Source of the DNA: Planctomycetota bacterium
GTDB taxonomy: Bacteria; Planctomycetota; Planctomycetia; Isosphaerales; Isosphaeraceae
Length of the DNA: 14,585 bases
NCBI GenBank assembly: GCA_021777685.1
Contig: JAJYDH010000102.1
Span: forward strand, 1-14,585
Reading direction: 5' to 3'
A model generated the notes under the pieces. That model saw only the letters and a list, made by a program, of their open reading frames with translations. It did no database searches and was not told where the DNA came from. Shown one piece after another: positions 1 to 5,715 of this stretch (position 1 is its first letter; each line of letters begins with the position of its first letter). Position numbers and translations under genes: made by a program.

Positions 1-13
1 CAACACGCCGGTC

Positions 14-47
14 TGGTGGGGCTCGCCCGAGGCTCGACCCACCCTAC
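14..47. repeat. Single copy of the 34-bp GTAGGGTGGG-type repeat
   Basis: These 34 bases are identical to the right arm of the inverted repeat at 2025-2058 (and to the reverse complement of 1983-2016), about 2 kb away. On the complementary strand the copy begins GTAGGGTGGG. Here only one arm is present, possibly because the partner arm lies left of the window. It is probably a dispersed non-coding repeat; no transposase is nearby. Confidence 0.75.
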
Positions 48-80
48 TCGTCCATCAAGACTAATTTGGCAACCCGACAA

Positions 81-145
81 GGTGGGCGGTGCCCACCCTA
101 CGAGATTGCAACTAAAGGGTTTATGTAGGGTGGGCACGGCCCACC
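81..145. repeat. 21-bp inverted repeat pair, short variant of the same repeat family
   Basis: The arms at 81-101 and 125-145 are inverted copies matching at 20 of 21 positions, separated by a 23-bp AT-richer spacer. Each arm starts, read outward, with GTAGGGTGGG, as in the 34-bp repeat, but its inner part differs. Each arm can also form its own small hairpin (GGTGGGC...GCCCACC). The transcript of this stretch could form a long stem. A role as terminator of an upstream gene outside the window is possible but not shown. Confidence 0.65.
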
Positions 146-201
146 ATCCCACAAATCAGAGTTGATGAACCGCGGCATGCTGTCGGATCTCCAGGGTCGG
201 G

Positions 202-230
202 TTGTGGGACTTGGGGGTGGTCGCTACAAT
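202..230 (+). promoter_or_regulatory. Sigma70-type promoter for the PEGA lipoprotein gene
   Basis: A TTGTGG box (202-207) and a TACAAT box (225-230) are separated by exactly 17 bp, which fits a housekeeping sigma70 promoter. Transcription would start near 237 and leave a leader of about 70 nt. The 13 bases around the -10 box (221-233) recur exactly at the osmC promoter (12367-12379), which supports a functional site. Confidence 0.55.
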
Positions 231-307
231 CCGCGGCCGATCGCCCCTCATTCGCACCTTGAGCCGCTTCGATCGGGGGCATGGATGCCAACCGAGGGGG
301 AGCAGGG

Positions 308-763
308 ATGCCGAGCCATCGCGGTCGATACCTCGTCGTGGTCTTCGCCCTCGCGGCGGGCTGCGGCCTGTCGGGCTGCGTCGAGCGCCGCTACACGATC
401 CGGACCGACCCGCCGGGGGCGCTGGTGATCGCCAACGGCGAGCCGATCGGGACCACGCCGGTCTCGCGGAGCTTCACGTTCTACGGCGACCGCTCGTTCC
501 GGATCATCAAGGAAGGGTACGAGACCAGGGACGTCATCGAGAAGTTCAAGGCCCCCTGGTACGACAACTACCTGACCGAGTTCTTCACCGAGAACCTGAA
601 CCCGTACACCTTCCGCGACGAGGTCGAGTTCAATTACAAGCTCGAACCGGCGCGTCCCGCCGACGCGACCGACCTGATGGCCCGCGCCGAGGCGGTCCGG
701 AACCAGGGCCAGACGGGGCCCGTCCCGCGCCGGAAGGGGCTGCTGGCGTATCTGGGGTTCTGA
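308..763 (+). CDS. PEGA-domain lipoprotein
   Basis: A 151-residue exported lipoprotein. The N-terminus has a basic start, a hydrophobic core (residues 8-20) and a lipobox LSGC with the lipidated Cys at position 24, so it should be anchored to a membrane facing the periplasm. Residues about 28-75 form a PEGA domain: a short beta sandwich with the pattern RTDPPGALVIANGEPIGTTP and a following KEGYETR strand. PEGA domains are typical of surface or envelope proteins and are thought to be structural or binding modules; no enzyme activity is indicated. The C-terminal third is polar and ends RRKGLLAYLGF. I chose the ATG at 308 because the signal peptide starts there and purine-rich sequence precedes it; an in-frame ATG at 281 would add nine residues that do not look like a signal peptide. 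The gene stands alone behind its own promoter. The family call is firm, the function unknown. Confidence 0.88.
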   Translation: MPSHRGRYLVVVFALAAGCGLSGCVERRYTIRTDPPGALVIANGEPIGTTPVSRSFTFYGDRSFRIIKEGYETRDVIEKFKAPWYDNYLTEFFTENLNPYTFRDEVEFNYKLEPARPADATDLMARAEAVRNQGQTGPVPRRKGLLAYLGF

Positions 764-975
764 TCGGGCTCGGACGGGTTGAGATTGGCCTGGGCAGAAA
801 TCGGGGCAGGGGGTAGCTTGCGGCGCCCTGGCGCGAAATCGGCCCTTCGATCCGGAAGATGAGACATTTTCCCACCCGCCCGGATTTGGGCCGGAGGCGC
901 GGGGCGTCGACGTCCGAAGATGATACCAAGGGCCACACAACGGCCCGCGACGGGGCCCCAAGGCGGCCCCCGTCG

Positions 976-991
976 CCCTCGATCGAGGGAG
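976..991 (+). promoter_or_regulatory. Perfect palindrome overlapping the ribosome binding site of the nitrilase gene
   Basis: Positions 976-989 are a perfect 14-bp palindrome (CCCTC GATC GAGGG). Its right half is part of the Shine-Dalgarno sequence GAGGGAG (985-991), which sits 7 nt before the ATG at 999. In mRNA the palindrome could fold with GATC as loop and hide the ribosome binding site; in DNA it could be an operator. Either role is inference. Confidence 0.35.
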
Positions 992-998
992 ATGCGCC

Positions 999-1859
999 AT
1001 GAAGATCCTGGCCGCGGCGATCCAGATGACCTCGGAGCCGCTGAACGTCCCCGCCAACCTGGCCAAGGCCGACGCCCTGCTGCACCAGGCCCACCGGGCC
1101 GGGGCCTCGCTGGCGGTCCTGCCCGAGATGTTCAACACCGGCTACGGGCTCATGCCCGATTATACGCCGGTCGCCGAGGGGCCCGACGGCCGGTCGCTCC
1201 GGCACCTGGCGATGCGGGCCGGGCAGTGGAACATGGCCATCGCCGGCGGGTTCGTCGAGCGCGAGGGCCGTCACCTCTATGACTCGATCGCCTTCGCCAC
1301 GCCCGACGGCCAGCTCCACGTCTACCGCAAGCGTAACCTCGTGTTCTGGGAGCGGTTCCGGTTCCGGCCGGGGCGCCGGCCGCTGGTGGTCGCGACCCCC
1401 TGGGGGCGGATCGGCTTCGCGGTCTGCGCCGACATGATCTACCGGAAGGTCTGGGACGACTACCGGGGGCGGATCGACCTGGCGATCGTCTGCTCGGCCT
1501 GGCCGGATTTCGCCGACCGGCACACGGGGCGGAAGCACTGGCTGTTCGGCCACGTCGGGCCGCTCTCGGGGGCGATCCCGGGCAAGGTGGCGACCGACCT
1601 GGGCATCCCGGTCGTCTTCGCCAACCAGTGCGGCCACACCGAGACCGTGATCCCGATCCTGAAGACGCGGATCACCGACCGCTTCGCCGGGCTCTCCAGC
1701 ATCTCCGACGGACTTCACGACGGCCCGACCATCGCCGGGACTTCCGAGGAGGTCCTGCTCTCGACCCTGACCCTCCACCCCTCTCAAGGACCCCGGACAT
1801 GGCGTTCTACGTCAAACTCGGCCCCCGCGGCATTCTCTTCCGAGCTGGCACACTCCTGA
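999..1859 (+). CDS. Carbon-nitrogen hydrolase (nitrilase superfamily)
   Basis: A 286-residue cytoplasmic hydrolase that should cleave a non-peptide C-N bond (amide or nitrile; substrate not deducible). The family's Glu-Lys-Cys triad is visible: Glu43 in LPEMFNTGYG, Lys111 in VYRKRNL and Cys143 in GFAVCADMIY. The opening strand KILAAAIQMTSEP and the ...TIAGTSEEVLLSTL strand near residue 250 match the usual ends of the alpha-beta-beta-alpha fold. The start is supported by GAGGGAG 7 nt upstream. The last ~25 residues (SQGPRTWRSTSNS onward) look out of place: third-position GC drops and the coding signal passes to another frame from about 1799. The stop at 1859 is therefore perhaps a relic of a lost earlier stop or of a frameshift. 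No signal peptide. A convergent methyltransferase follows. Confidence 0.85.
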   Translation: MKILAAAIQMTSEPLNVPANLAKADALLHQAHRAGASLAVLPEMFNTGYGLMPDYTPVAEGPDGRSLRHLAMRAGQWNMAIAGGFVEREGRHLYDSIAFATPDGQLHVYRKRNLVFWERFRFRPGRRPLVVATPWGRIGFAVCADMIYRKVWDDYRGRIDLAIVCSAWPDFADRHTGRKHWLFGHVGPLSGAIPGKVATDLGIPVVFANQCGHTETVIPILKTRITDRFAGLSSISDGLHDGPTIAGTSEEVLLSTLTLHPSQGPRTWRSTSNSAPAAFSSELAHS

Positions 1860-1954
1860 TCGGCGTCATGGGCTCCTGGGTCTATTGGCGGGCCAGCCGT
1901 CGACGTGGCATGATGGCCGTGCCCGACCTGGTGCCGGTTTTGGTGGAGAATTGA
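1799..1954 (+). CDS. Small single-span membrane protein overlapping the nitrilase 3' end
   Basis: A 51-residue ORF in a different frame from the nitrilase gene, overlapping its last 61 bases. AAGGA at 1786-1790 lies 8 nt before the ATG, a well placed ribosome binding site. Third codon positions are strongly G/C throughout, unlike the overlapped nitrilase tail. The peptide has one hydrophobic stretch (about residues 11-30, ILFRAGTLLIGVMGSWVYW) followed by the basic cluster RASRRR, which predicts a single transmembrane helix with a cytoplasmic C-terminus. I do not recognise a family. The alternative is that this is the true C-terminus of the hydrolase, separated from it by an indel between about 1776 and 1799, which would make a membrane-tethered hydrolase. 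Confidence 0.5.
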   Translation: MAFYVKLGPRGILFRAGTLLIGVMGSWVYWRASRRRGMMAVPDLVPVLVEN

Positions 1955-1982
1955 ACGAGAAGAATCTCGGCTCGGGTCTTGC

Positions 1983-2058
1983 GTAGGGTGGGTCGAGCCT
2001 CGGGCGAGCCCCACCAGTCCGACGTGGTGGGGCTCGCCCGAGGCTCGACCCACCCTAC
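1983..2058. terminator. Perfect 34-bp inverted repeat between convergent genes, likely bidirectional terminator
   Basis: The left arm (1983-2016) and right arm (2025-2058) are perfect reverse complements over 34 bp with an 8-nt loop. The structure lies 28 bp after the stop of the small membrane ORF (1954) and 20 bp beyond the stop of the minus-strand methyltransferase (2079), so transcripts from both sides run into it. There is no U-tract, so classical intrinsic termination is uncertain; the hairpin could also stabilise 3' ends. It belongs to the GTAGGGTGGG repeat family, identical to 14-47, so it may first be a dispersed repeat that has been co-opted. Confidence 0.55.
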
Positions 2059-2078
2059 AGGATCGTCCTCGGACGGCA

Positions 2079-2888
2079 TCAGCCCTGCTTCGAGGCCAGG
2101 TAGATCCCCCACTTCATGTCGCCGGCCTGGCAGAAGCGGACCTTCATCTTCCAGCGCTCGACCAGGTAATTCAGGTCGGTCTCGGAGAACGACTTGAGGA
2201 AGTCGGCCCGGTTGGCGTCGAGGAGGGCGATCTCGCGCTCCAGGATCTCGACGAACCGTTCGGTGGCGTCCTCGACCTGGACGTCGACGTAGCCGGCGTC
2301 TTCGAGGAACTTGCCGTAGCTGGCCGGGTCGACGACGTGGTAGCCGGTCGAGGCGATGTAGGCGCGGAACTCGGGCGACCCCTCGCCGACGCCCTTGGCG
2401 TAGTCGGTGATGATCAGCCGGCCGCCCGGCTCGGTCAGGCCGAGCAGGTGCGAGAACAGCCGGGGCTTGTCGGGGATGTGCATCAGGGCGTCGCGGCTCC
2501 AGACGATCCCGAAGAGCCCGTCGAACGGGTGGGTGAGGACGTCGCCGAGGATCGAGGTGACGGTCGAGGGGGCGTTCAGCTCCTCGGCCCGCTCCTGGGC
2601 GATGGTGATCATCTCGGGCGAGAGGTCGACCCCCGTGACCACGGCGCCGTAGGTCTTGGCCAGGTGGAACGCCGCGCCGCCGATCCCGCTGCCGACGTCG
2701 AGCACCTTGACCCCGGGCCTGAGCGAGTCGCCCAGCTTCGAGCAGAGGTATTCCGTGGTCGAGTGGCCGCCGGTGCTGACGTACCCGTGCCCGAAGATCT
2801 TCTCGTACCGGAGGATGCCGGTCCGGCTGTACTGGCCGTGGTTGTCGTATTTCGAGGTCGCTGAGTCGGCGGTGCTGGCCTTCGTCAT
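2079..2888 (-). CDS. Phosphoethanolamine N-methyltransferase (PfPMT-like)
   Basis: A 269-residue SAM-dependent methyltransferase. From remembered sequence it aligns well with the Plasmodium falciparum enzyme (266 aa), which methylates phosphoethanolamine three times to phosphocholine. Matching landmarks are the N-terminal lid NHGQY and IFGHGYVSTGG, SAM motif I VLDVGSGIGG (63-71), the acidic GVDLS (86-90), SRDALMH (131-137), LIITDY (158-163) and the closing WGIYL (260-264). The catalytic Tyr-His latch is present as Tyr20 and His137; phosphate-binding Tyr163, Tyr177, Tyr183 and Lys249 align too, but the position of PfPMT Arg179 is Thr181. No signal peptide or membrane span, so it is cytosolic and acts on the soluble head group. 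Start chosen at 2888, where homology begins, with a weak AAGGG upstream; the open frame to 3302 is non-coding leader. Divergent from a CobD-like decarboxylase. Confidence 0.85.
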   Translation of the reverse strand: MTKASTADSATSKYDNHGQYSRTGILRYEKIFGHGYVSTGGHSTTEYLCSKLGDSLRPGVKVLDVGSGIGGAAFHLAKTYGAVVTGVDLSPEMITIAQERAEELNAPSTVTSILGDVLTHPFDGLFGIVWSRDALMHIPDKPRLFSHLLGLTEPGGRLIITDYAKGVGEGSPEFRAYIASTGYHVVDPASYGKFLEDAGYVDVQVEDATERFVEILEREIALLDANRADFLKSFSETDLNYLVERWKMKVRFCQAGDMKWGIYLASKQG

Positions 2889-3316
2889 GGGTGCCCTTCG
2901 GTTCGGTGCGCTTCGGGGAACGGGTCGAGGAGGGACGGTTGGCGGGGCGACCGGCCCGGATTCGGGGCGGGAGGTCTCGGCCGATCCGACGGATAAGTCG
3001 AACGACGGAGGGCGATTATAACCGATCATCGCCGGCCCGTCTAAGCCTTCGGGAGGGCCATGTCGGCGATCGGTCCCGACGCCATCCTTCCTGGATTCTC
3101 CACTGGGCCCTTTGCAGGGCGGGTCGTTCTGGTTACATTCGGACTTCGCCATAATCCCCGCCTTGTCCGGGAGCCCCGCTCCCCCTCCCCGCATCCGTGA
3201 CGGGCGGCGGACCGTAACGCATTGCAACCTCGACCTTTCCGGCCGCGAATCTCGCCATCCGGCGCACGTCGGGGGCCTGCTTCGATGACTTCCATCCTTC
3301 ATCTCCCCCGAGCCGT
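2889..3316. other. 428-bp spacer between the divergent methyltransferase and CobD-like genes
   Basis: No gene is supported here. Open frames run through it on both strands, but they lack coding character or homology. It holds the probable minus-strand promoter at 3015-3044. A weak plus-strand -10 candidate CATAAT lies at 3150-3155, and a small 5-bp hairpin (GCCCT...AGGGC) at 3107-3120. The length leaves room for regulator binding, but I see no clear operator dyad. Confidence 0.5.
3015..3044 (-). promoter_or_regulatory. Candidate promoter for the phosphoethanolamine methyltransferase gene
   Basis: Read on the minus strand, 3015-3020 is an exact TATAAT -10 box, rare in this GC-rich sequence. 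A poor -35 match, TTAGAC, lies 18 bp upstream (3039-3044). Transcription would start near 3008 and leave a leader of about 120 nt before the ATG at 2888. The weak -35 suggests an activator or a modest promoter. Confidence 0.45.
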
Positions 3317-4525
3317 ATGGTAGATTACCAGGCGACCAGACCGATCCAACACGGCGGCAACCAGGCGGCCATCCGGGCCCGCCTGAAACTGGGCAATCGG
3401 CCGCTGCTTGATTTCTCGGCCCCGCTCAACGCGCTGGGGCCGCCCCCGGGGGCCGTCTCGGCGGTCCGCGAGGCCACCGAGACCATCGACCGCTACCCCG
3501 AGCCGGGATCGCCCCGGCTGGTCGAGCGGCTGGCCGAATATCACGGCGTCCCGGCCGACCGGATCATCGTCGGGGCCGGGACGACCGACCTGATCAGCCT
3601 GATCGGCCAGGTCTCCCGCGACTCCCTCGGCCGGAGGGCCCGCGAGCTGGGCGACCCCGAAGTCCCCCTGGCCCACCTCTCCGAGCCGACTTACGGCGAG
3701 TATCGCCGGACCTCGGCCCAGAACGGCCTGAACACCCGGGTCTGGGGCGAGCACGTCCTCGGCTGGGTCCAGGACGACGAGCCCGAGGGGGCCGCCGGCC
3801 TCTTCTGGACCGGGCACCCGAACAACCCCACCGGCCGGGCCTGGGAGCGCGACCGGCTCCTCGGCTTCATCAACCGCAACCCGGGCCTGATGACGGTCGT
3901 CGACGAGGCGTACCTGCCGTTCCTGCCCGACGAGGCCGACCGGACGCTCGTCCAGGAGGCCGCCGCCCGCGACAACGTCGTGGTCCTCCGGTCGATGACC
4001 AAGATCTTCGCCTTCCCCGGCCTCCGGATCGGCTACGCGGTGGCCTCGCCCGAGATGATCCGCAAGCTCCGCCGGGGGCAGCAGCCCTGGACCGTGACCA
4101 CCGCCGCCGAGGTCGCCGCCATCGCCGCCCTCGACGACGAGGCGTACCTCGGCCGGACCATCGACCTGATCGCCACCGAGTCGGCCCGGCTCACCGAGGG
4201 GCTCTGGGACATCCCCGGCCTCCGCCCCGCCTGGCCCGGGCGCGACCGACCCCGCTCGGCCCCCTCGATGCCCAACTTCGTCCTGGTCAGCCTGGTCGAC
4301 ACCCCCTGGGACTCGCTCAAGCTCCAGGAGGCCCTGGCGCGCCGGGGGCTGTTCGCCCGCGAGTGCTCGAACTACCGGGGGCTGGAGATCGGCTCGACCG
4401 TGACCGGCCCCGAGCGGAGCTTCGCCACCAACGGCCACCTCCGCTTCTGCGTCCGGACCCCGGCCCAGAACGACCTCCTGATCTCGACCCTGGCCGACCT
4501 AATGGCCACACGCCCCCCGGCCTGA
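3317..4525 (+). CDS. PLP-dependent CobD/HisC-like aminotransferase or phospho-amino-acid decarboxylase
   Basis: A 402-residue fold-type I PLP enzyme. It opens with HGGN (12-15) and LLDFSAPLNALGPPP (30-44), which is the arrangement of threonine-phosphate decarboxylase CobD rather than typical HisC. Further motifs are HPNNPTG (167-173), VVDEAY with PLP-ring Asp196, the Schiff-base lysine Lys229 in SMTKIFAFPGLR with phosphate-contacting Arg237, and a C-terminal GHLRFCVRT carrying the usual carboxylate-binding Arg. CobD makes aminopropanol phosphate for cobalamin, but no cobalamin gene is in view. CobD-type enzymes can also use phosphoserine, giving ethanolamine phosphate, and the divergent neighbour is a phosphoethanolamine methyltransferase, so that reaction is the attractive guess. 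Histidinol-phosphate aminotransferase cannot be excluded. No good Shine-Dalgarno precedes the ATG, yet no better start exists. An inverted repeat CCGGCC...GGCCGG (4517-4532) spans the stop codon. Confidence 0.82.
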   Translation: MVDYQATRPIQHGGNQAAIRARLKLGNRPLLDFSAPLNALGPPPGAVSAVREATETIDRYPEPGSPRLVERLAEYHGVPADRIIVGAGTTDLISLIGQVSRDSLGRRARELGDPEVPLAHLSEPTYGEYRRTSAQNGLNTRVWGEHVLGWVQDDEPEGAAGLFWTGHPNNPTGRAWERDRLLGFINRNPGLMTVVDEAYLPFLPDEADRTLVQEAAARDNVVVLRSMTKIFAFPGLRIGYAVASPEMIRKLRRGQQPWTVTTAAEVAAIAALDDEAYLGRTIDLIATESARLTEGLWDIPGLRPAWPGRDRPRSAPSMPNFVLVSLVDTPWDSLKLQEALARRGLFARECSNYRGLEIGSTVTGPERSFATNGHLRFCVRTPAQNDLLISTLADLMATRPPA

Positions 4526-4697
4526 CGGCCGGCGGGATCACGACCGGGGATGGGCGGCCGGCCCTCCCCGGATCGTCGACCTCGATCCTCGGCGCCCGAA
4601 TCGATCCCACGATCGCGAGAGGTCGGTCGCCGAGGCGGCCCATCGGCCTCGACGTCTTGAATTCGGGCTCCGTGGCGGCGGGATGATCCGGTCGCGT

Positions 4698-4899
4698 GGT
4701 GCCCCTCTCGAATTTGGACATCGCCGAGAGCGCAGACCCTCGTTCCCACGCTCCGCGTGGGAATGCCGTCTTCGACGCTCCGCGTCGTCTTCCGGCCCGG
4801 CCGCGCCGCTCGGGAGAGGACGCAGAGCGTCCCGGACCGCATTCCCACGGAGGACCGTGGGAACGAGGGGCGTCGCGATCCAAAATCGAGAGGGGCACC
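4698..4899. mobile_element. MITE-like composite palindromic element, about 202 bp
   Basis: The terminal inverted repeats 4698-4718 and 4879-4899 match at 20 of 21 positions (outer end GGTGCCCCTCTCGA). Inside lies a second inverted pair and four hairpins, described at 4739-4867. The element encodes no protein. A 7-bp direct repeat, GTCGCGT, sits at 4691-4697 directly against the left end and at 4903-4909, three bases beyond the right end, and may be a target-site duplication. This architecture fits a non-autonomous miniature element moved by a transposase elsewhere in the genome. Copy number cannot be judged here. Confidence 0.6.
4739..4867. repeat. REP-like array of four hairpins inside the composite element
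   Basis: Outer arms CTCGTTCCCACG (4739-4750) and CGTGGGAACGAG (4856-4867) are exact reverse complements. Four hairpins follow in mirror order: a 9-bp stem at 4743-4763 with loop TCC, a 6-bp stem at 4773-4787 with loop TCC, a 6-bp stem at 4818-4832 with loop AGA, and a 9-bp stem at 4842-4863 with loop AGGA. From memory, TTCCCACG...CGTGGGAA hairpins are common dispersed repeats in many bacteria and resemble REP sequences mobilised by RAYT (Y1-type) transposases. Confidence 0.65.
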
Positions 4900-4927
4900 C
4901 CAGTCGCGTTTCCGGCGGGCCGGGCGA

Positions 4928-4956
4928 TTGACCGAGGTGAGAGGGTCGCGTACAAG
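4928..4956 (+). promoter_or_regulatory. Sigma70-type promoter upstream of the secreted-protein cluster
   Basis: TTGACC (4928-4933) and TACAAG (4951-4956) are separated by exactly 17 bp. Transcription would start near 4963 with a leader of about 118 nt before the ATG at 5081. It lies 28 bp beyond the right end of the palindromic element, so that element's insertion may have replaced older upstream control sequence. Confidence 0.5.
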
Positions 4957-5080
4957 GGCGGTTGGCCAGCCCGGATTCATGCCGACCGGGATGGAGCATC
5001 GTCCGAGCTCACGGCTCCGGGCCGAGGCCCCTGGAGTCGGGCCGGCGTCTCTCCCCTTCTTTCGCCAAGGAGCCATGACC

Positions 5081-5617
5081 ATGAAGAACTCGATCCCCGT
5101 CCTGGTCGTCGTCGTCCCGCTCCTGCTCTTCCACCAGGCGAGGTCTCAGAATCCGGCCAACGTCAAGGCCGAGACGATGGACAAGTCGGCCGCGGCGACC
5201 TACGAACATCTCGCCTCGGCGATCATCGCCATCGAGTCCACGGAGGACGAGCTCGTCAAGAGCATCCTGCTGGGCTATCAGGCGGCGGCGCAGGGCCATC
5301 TGAGGGCGGCCTCCGAGCCGGGCGCGGGCCGTCGGGCCCACCTGGAGGCCGCGGCGACCGCGATCGGCGACATCGCCAACGAGGGCGACAAGCGAATCCT
5401 CGCGGTCCGCCAGAGGTTGGCCAAGGCGGGCCATACCCACAACACCGACGTCGTGACCAAGGAGGACTTCCTCTTCATCAACAGCAAGGAGAAGAAGGAT
5501 CTCCTGGCCCTGGCGCAGAAGGTCGGCAAGATGGAGGCCAACGCCAAGCCGGCCGAGATCCGGGCCGTCGAGGACGAGCTCTCGACCATCTTCGATAAGG
5601 CCATCGCGCCGGAATGA
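5081..5617 (+). CDS. Secreted helical protein of unknown function
   Basis: A 178-residue protein with a clear Sec signal peptide: MKNS, a long hydrophobic core VLVVVVPLLLF, then HQARSQ, with cleavage probably after Ser or Ala near residue 22. The mature part looks almost entirely helical, with heptad-like Ala/Leu/Glu stretches and a central GHTHNTD segment, suggesting a small periplasmic helical bundle. It has no Cys in the mature part and no motif I recognise. AAGGAG at 5067-5072 lies 8 nt before the ATG at 5081; an in-frame ATG at 5075 is only 2 nt from it, so 5081 is the better start. Its stop is 98 bp before the FG-GAP lipoprotein start, on the same strand, so co-transcription is likely. 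Certain as a gene, unknown as a function. Confidence 0.8.
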   Translation: MKNSIPVLVVVVPLLLFHQARSQNPANVKAETMDKSAAATYEHLASAIIAIESTEDELVKSILLGYQAAAQGHLRAASEPGAGRRAHLEAAATAIGDIANEGDKRILAVRQRLAKAGHTHNTDVVTKEDFLFINSKEKKDLLALAQKVGKMEANAKPAEIRAVEDELSTIFDKAIAPE

Positions 5618-5715
5618 CGCGGTCGCGACGGCCGGATGAGACGCGCCGCCCCGATCCCCCTCGCCGACGGCCGATCGATGCGCGCCGGCGAGGCGCAGCC
5701 CGTGAGGACGATCTG

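Larger units (their letters stand above)
4526..5080. other. 555-bp gene-free region with a composite palindromic element
   Basis: Frames are open across much of this stretch, but they run through hairpins and show no domain or signal peptide, so I call no gene. The region holds the short stem spanning the 3317-4525 stop, the nested palindromic element at 4698-4899 and a promoter for the next gene at 4928-4956. I see nothing in 4533-4697 beyond GC-rich sequence. Confidence 0.6.

Noticed and set aside
1..145. Possible CRISPR array from repeated GTAGGGTGGG units
   Set aside because: Units are inverted rather than direct, spacers are irregular, and no cas gene is present; these are dispersed palindromic repeats.
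630..1787. Minus-strand open frame of 385 codons opposite the nitrilase gene
   Set aside because: It has Pro/Arg/Gly-rich composition and no domain, and the plus strand carries a full catalytic triad.
2889..3302. N-terminal extension of the methyltransferase to 407 residues
   Set aside because: The extra 138 residues are low-complexity and have no homologue in the family, and the TATAAT promoter box lies inside the stretch.
3299..4438. Minus-strand open frame of 379 codons opposite the PLP enzyme
   Set aside because: It is an antisense shadow; the plus-strand frame has every PLP-enzyme motif.
4696..5598. Plus-strand open frame of 300 codons crossing the palindromic element
   Set aside because: It runs through hairpins and then overlaps the secreted helical protein in another frame; the product is Arg/Gly-rich with no start signal.
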